Program-made: the position numbers and the translations under genes | Assembly (NCBI RefSeq): GCF_032814565.1 | Contig: NZ_CP136521.1 | Coordinates: forward strand, 496,001-560,000 | Length of the DNA stretch: 64,000 bases | Reading direction: 5' to 3' | Source: Hwangdonia lutea | GTDB taxonomy: Bacteria; Bacteroidota; Bacteroidia; Flavobacteriales; Flavobacteriaceae | Shown here: positions 63,893-64,000 of the stretch, one piece after another | Position numbering within the stretch: the stretch's first letter is position 1 | Layout of the letters: each line of letters opens with the position of its first letter | Notes under the pieces: generated by a model | The model's input: only the letters and a program-made list of their open reading frames with translations | Told to the model about the DNA's origin: nothing | The model's database searches: none

Positions 63893-64000
63893 TGTTTTAC
63901 GATTTTTAAGTTTGATGGACCAGAAGCTGTTTCAATAGTTACCAAATAGGTGCCATTTTTAAAATGCCTCCCGTCTATAACAACAGTATTATAACGGACT
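63889..64000 (-). CDS. C-terminal end of a large gene, probable T9SS sorting domain (5' partial)
   Basis: The minus-strand frame enters from the right edge and stops with TGA at 63889-63891. The last residues include NTVVIDGRHFKNGTYLVTIE and end in LKIVKQ. The order -GTYLVTIET- then a basic end resembles the type A T9SS C-terminal sorting domain, though only about 37 residues are visible. The rest of the protein lies outside the window. Confidence 0.6.
   Translation of the reverse strand, partial: VRYNTVVIDGRHFKNGTYLVTIETASGPSNLKIVKQ

Noticed and set aside
1-64000. tRNA, rRNA or transposase genes
   Set aside because: No cloverleaf-like CCA ends, rRNA segments or DDE/HUH transposase frames were noticed on either strand by reading alone.

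Overview
The window is a gene-dense chromosome segment, low in G+C, from a member of the Bacteroidota, most likely a marine-type Flavobacteriaceae. Signs of this are the partial type IX secretion (T9SS) sorting domain at the left edge and a probable one at the right edge, TAnnTTTG-type -7 promoter boxes, the lack of obvious Shine-Dalgarno sequences, and families typical of the group (GSCFA, GDYXXLXY, DUF4136, DUF1080, BatA-like proteins, TPR sensors ending in HisKA_3 or LuxR-like domains, an OmpA-unrelated TonB-like barrel protein). I see no rRNA, tRNA, CRISPR array, phage or transposase gene.

Layout. 0-2.5 kb: tail of a T9SS cargo gene, a peptidase S51-like gene and ychF. 2.7-6.4 kb: an M61 protease, a glycosyltransferase and a DUF1080 protein. 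6.4-10.6 kb: a tight run of BatA-like protein, a dihydroorotase-like protein that lacks its metal-binding HxH, a DUF4870-like membrane protein and a carboxylesterase. 10.7-15.4 kb, minus strand: DUF3820, a DUF922-like zinc protease, a LysM/periplasmic-binding protein and guaA. 15.6-19.9 kb: a TPR/LuxR-like membrane regulator followed by a large unrecognised lipoprotein, with an operator-like direct repeat, a promoter and a leader hairpin between them. 20.2-23.9 kb: a secreted amidohydrolase and a hybrid histidine kinase. 23.9-29.1 kb, minus strand: two tandem hydrolase paralogues and a membrane cassette (GDYXXLXY, DUF2459, DUF2157, a small membrane protein, YiaA/B). 29.3-31.3 kb: a cytosolic unknown and a DUF4890-like exported protein.

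31.4-34.8 kb, minus strand: hemL, a glucosaminidase/LysM lipoprotein, an ACC deaminase-like enzyme and a small HExxH protein in one operon. 34.9-41.6 kb: DUF5522, DUF4136 lipoprotein, a thermonuclease, a long aromatic amino acid hydroxylase, enoyl-CoA hydratase, rhodanese, a threonine dehydratase-like enzyme and DUF4230. 41.7-44.7 kb: a NarL-type response regulator, a TPR histidine kinase and a small membrane protein. 45-50.7 kb: a PQQ-type propeller, GSCFA and alaS. 50.9-54.1 kb, plus strand: M23 peptidase, MerR regulator, LemA and two TPM-domain proteins. 54.2-60.1 kb: an outer-membrane barrel protein, the GTPases der and era, and a small membrane protein. 60.2-64 kb: a 47-residue membrane peptide gene and a minus-strand operon of exported proteins (DUF5077/DUF3472 lipoprotein, a 444-residue secreted protein, an FN3-like lipoprotein and the end of a larger gene).

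The most notable non-coding structure is a roughly 183-bp inverted-repeat element. Two full copies have terminal inverted repeats and apparent target duplications, one of which contains the stop codon of a gene; a third copy has the core only. Other dispersed palindromes occur at 0.26, 13.7, 28.5 and 35.2 kb. Several genes (guaA, the glycosyltransferase, the DUF5522 gene) have a -7 box only a few bases before the start codon, which suggests leaderless transcripts. The best candidates for an undescribed system are the 15.6-19.9 kb regulator-lipoprotein locus and the 60.4-64 kb exported-protein operon; both readings are inference.
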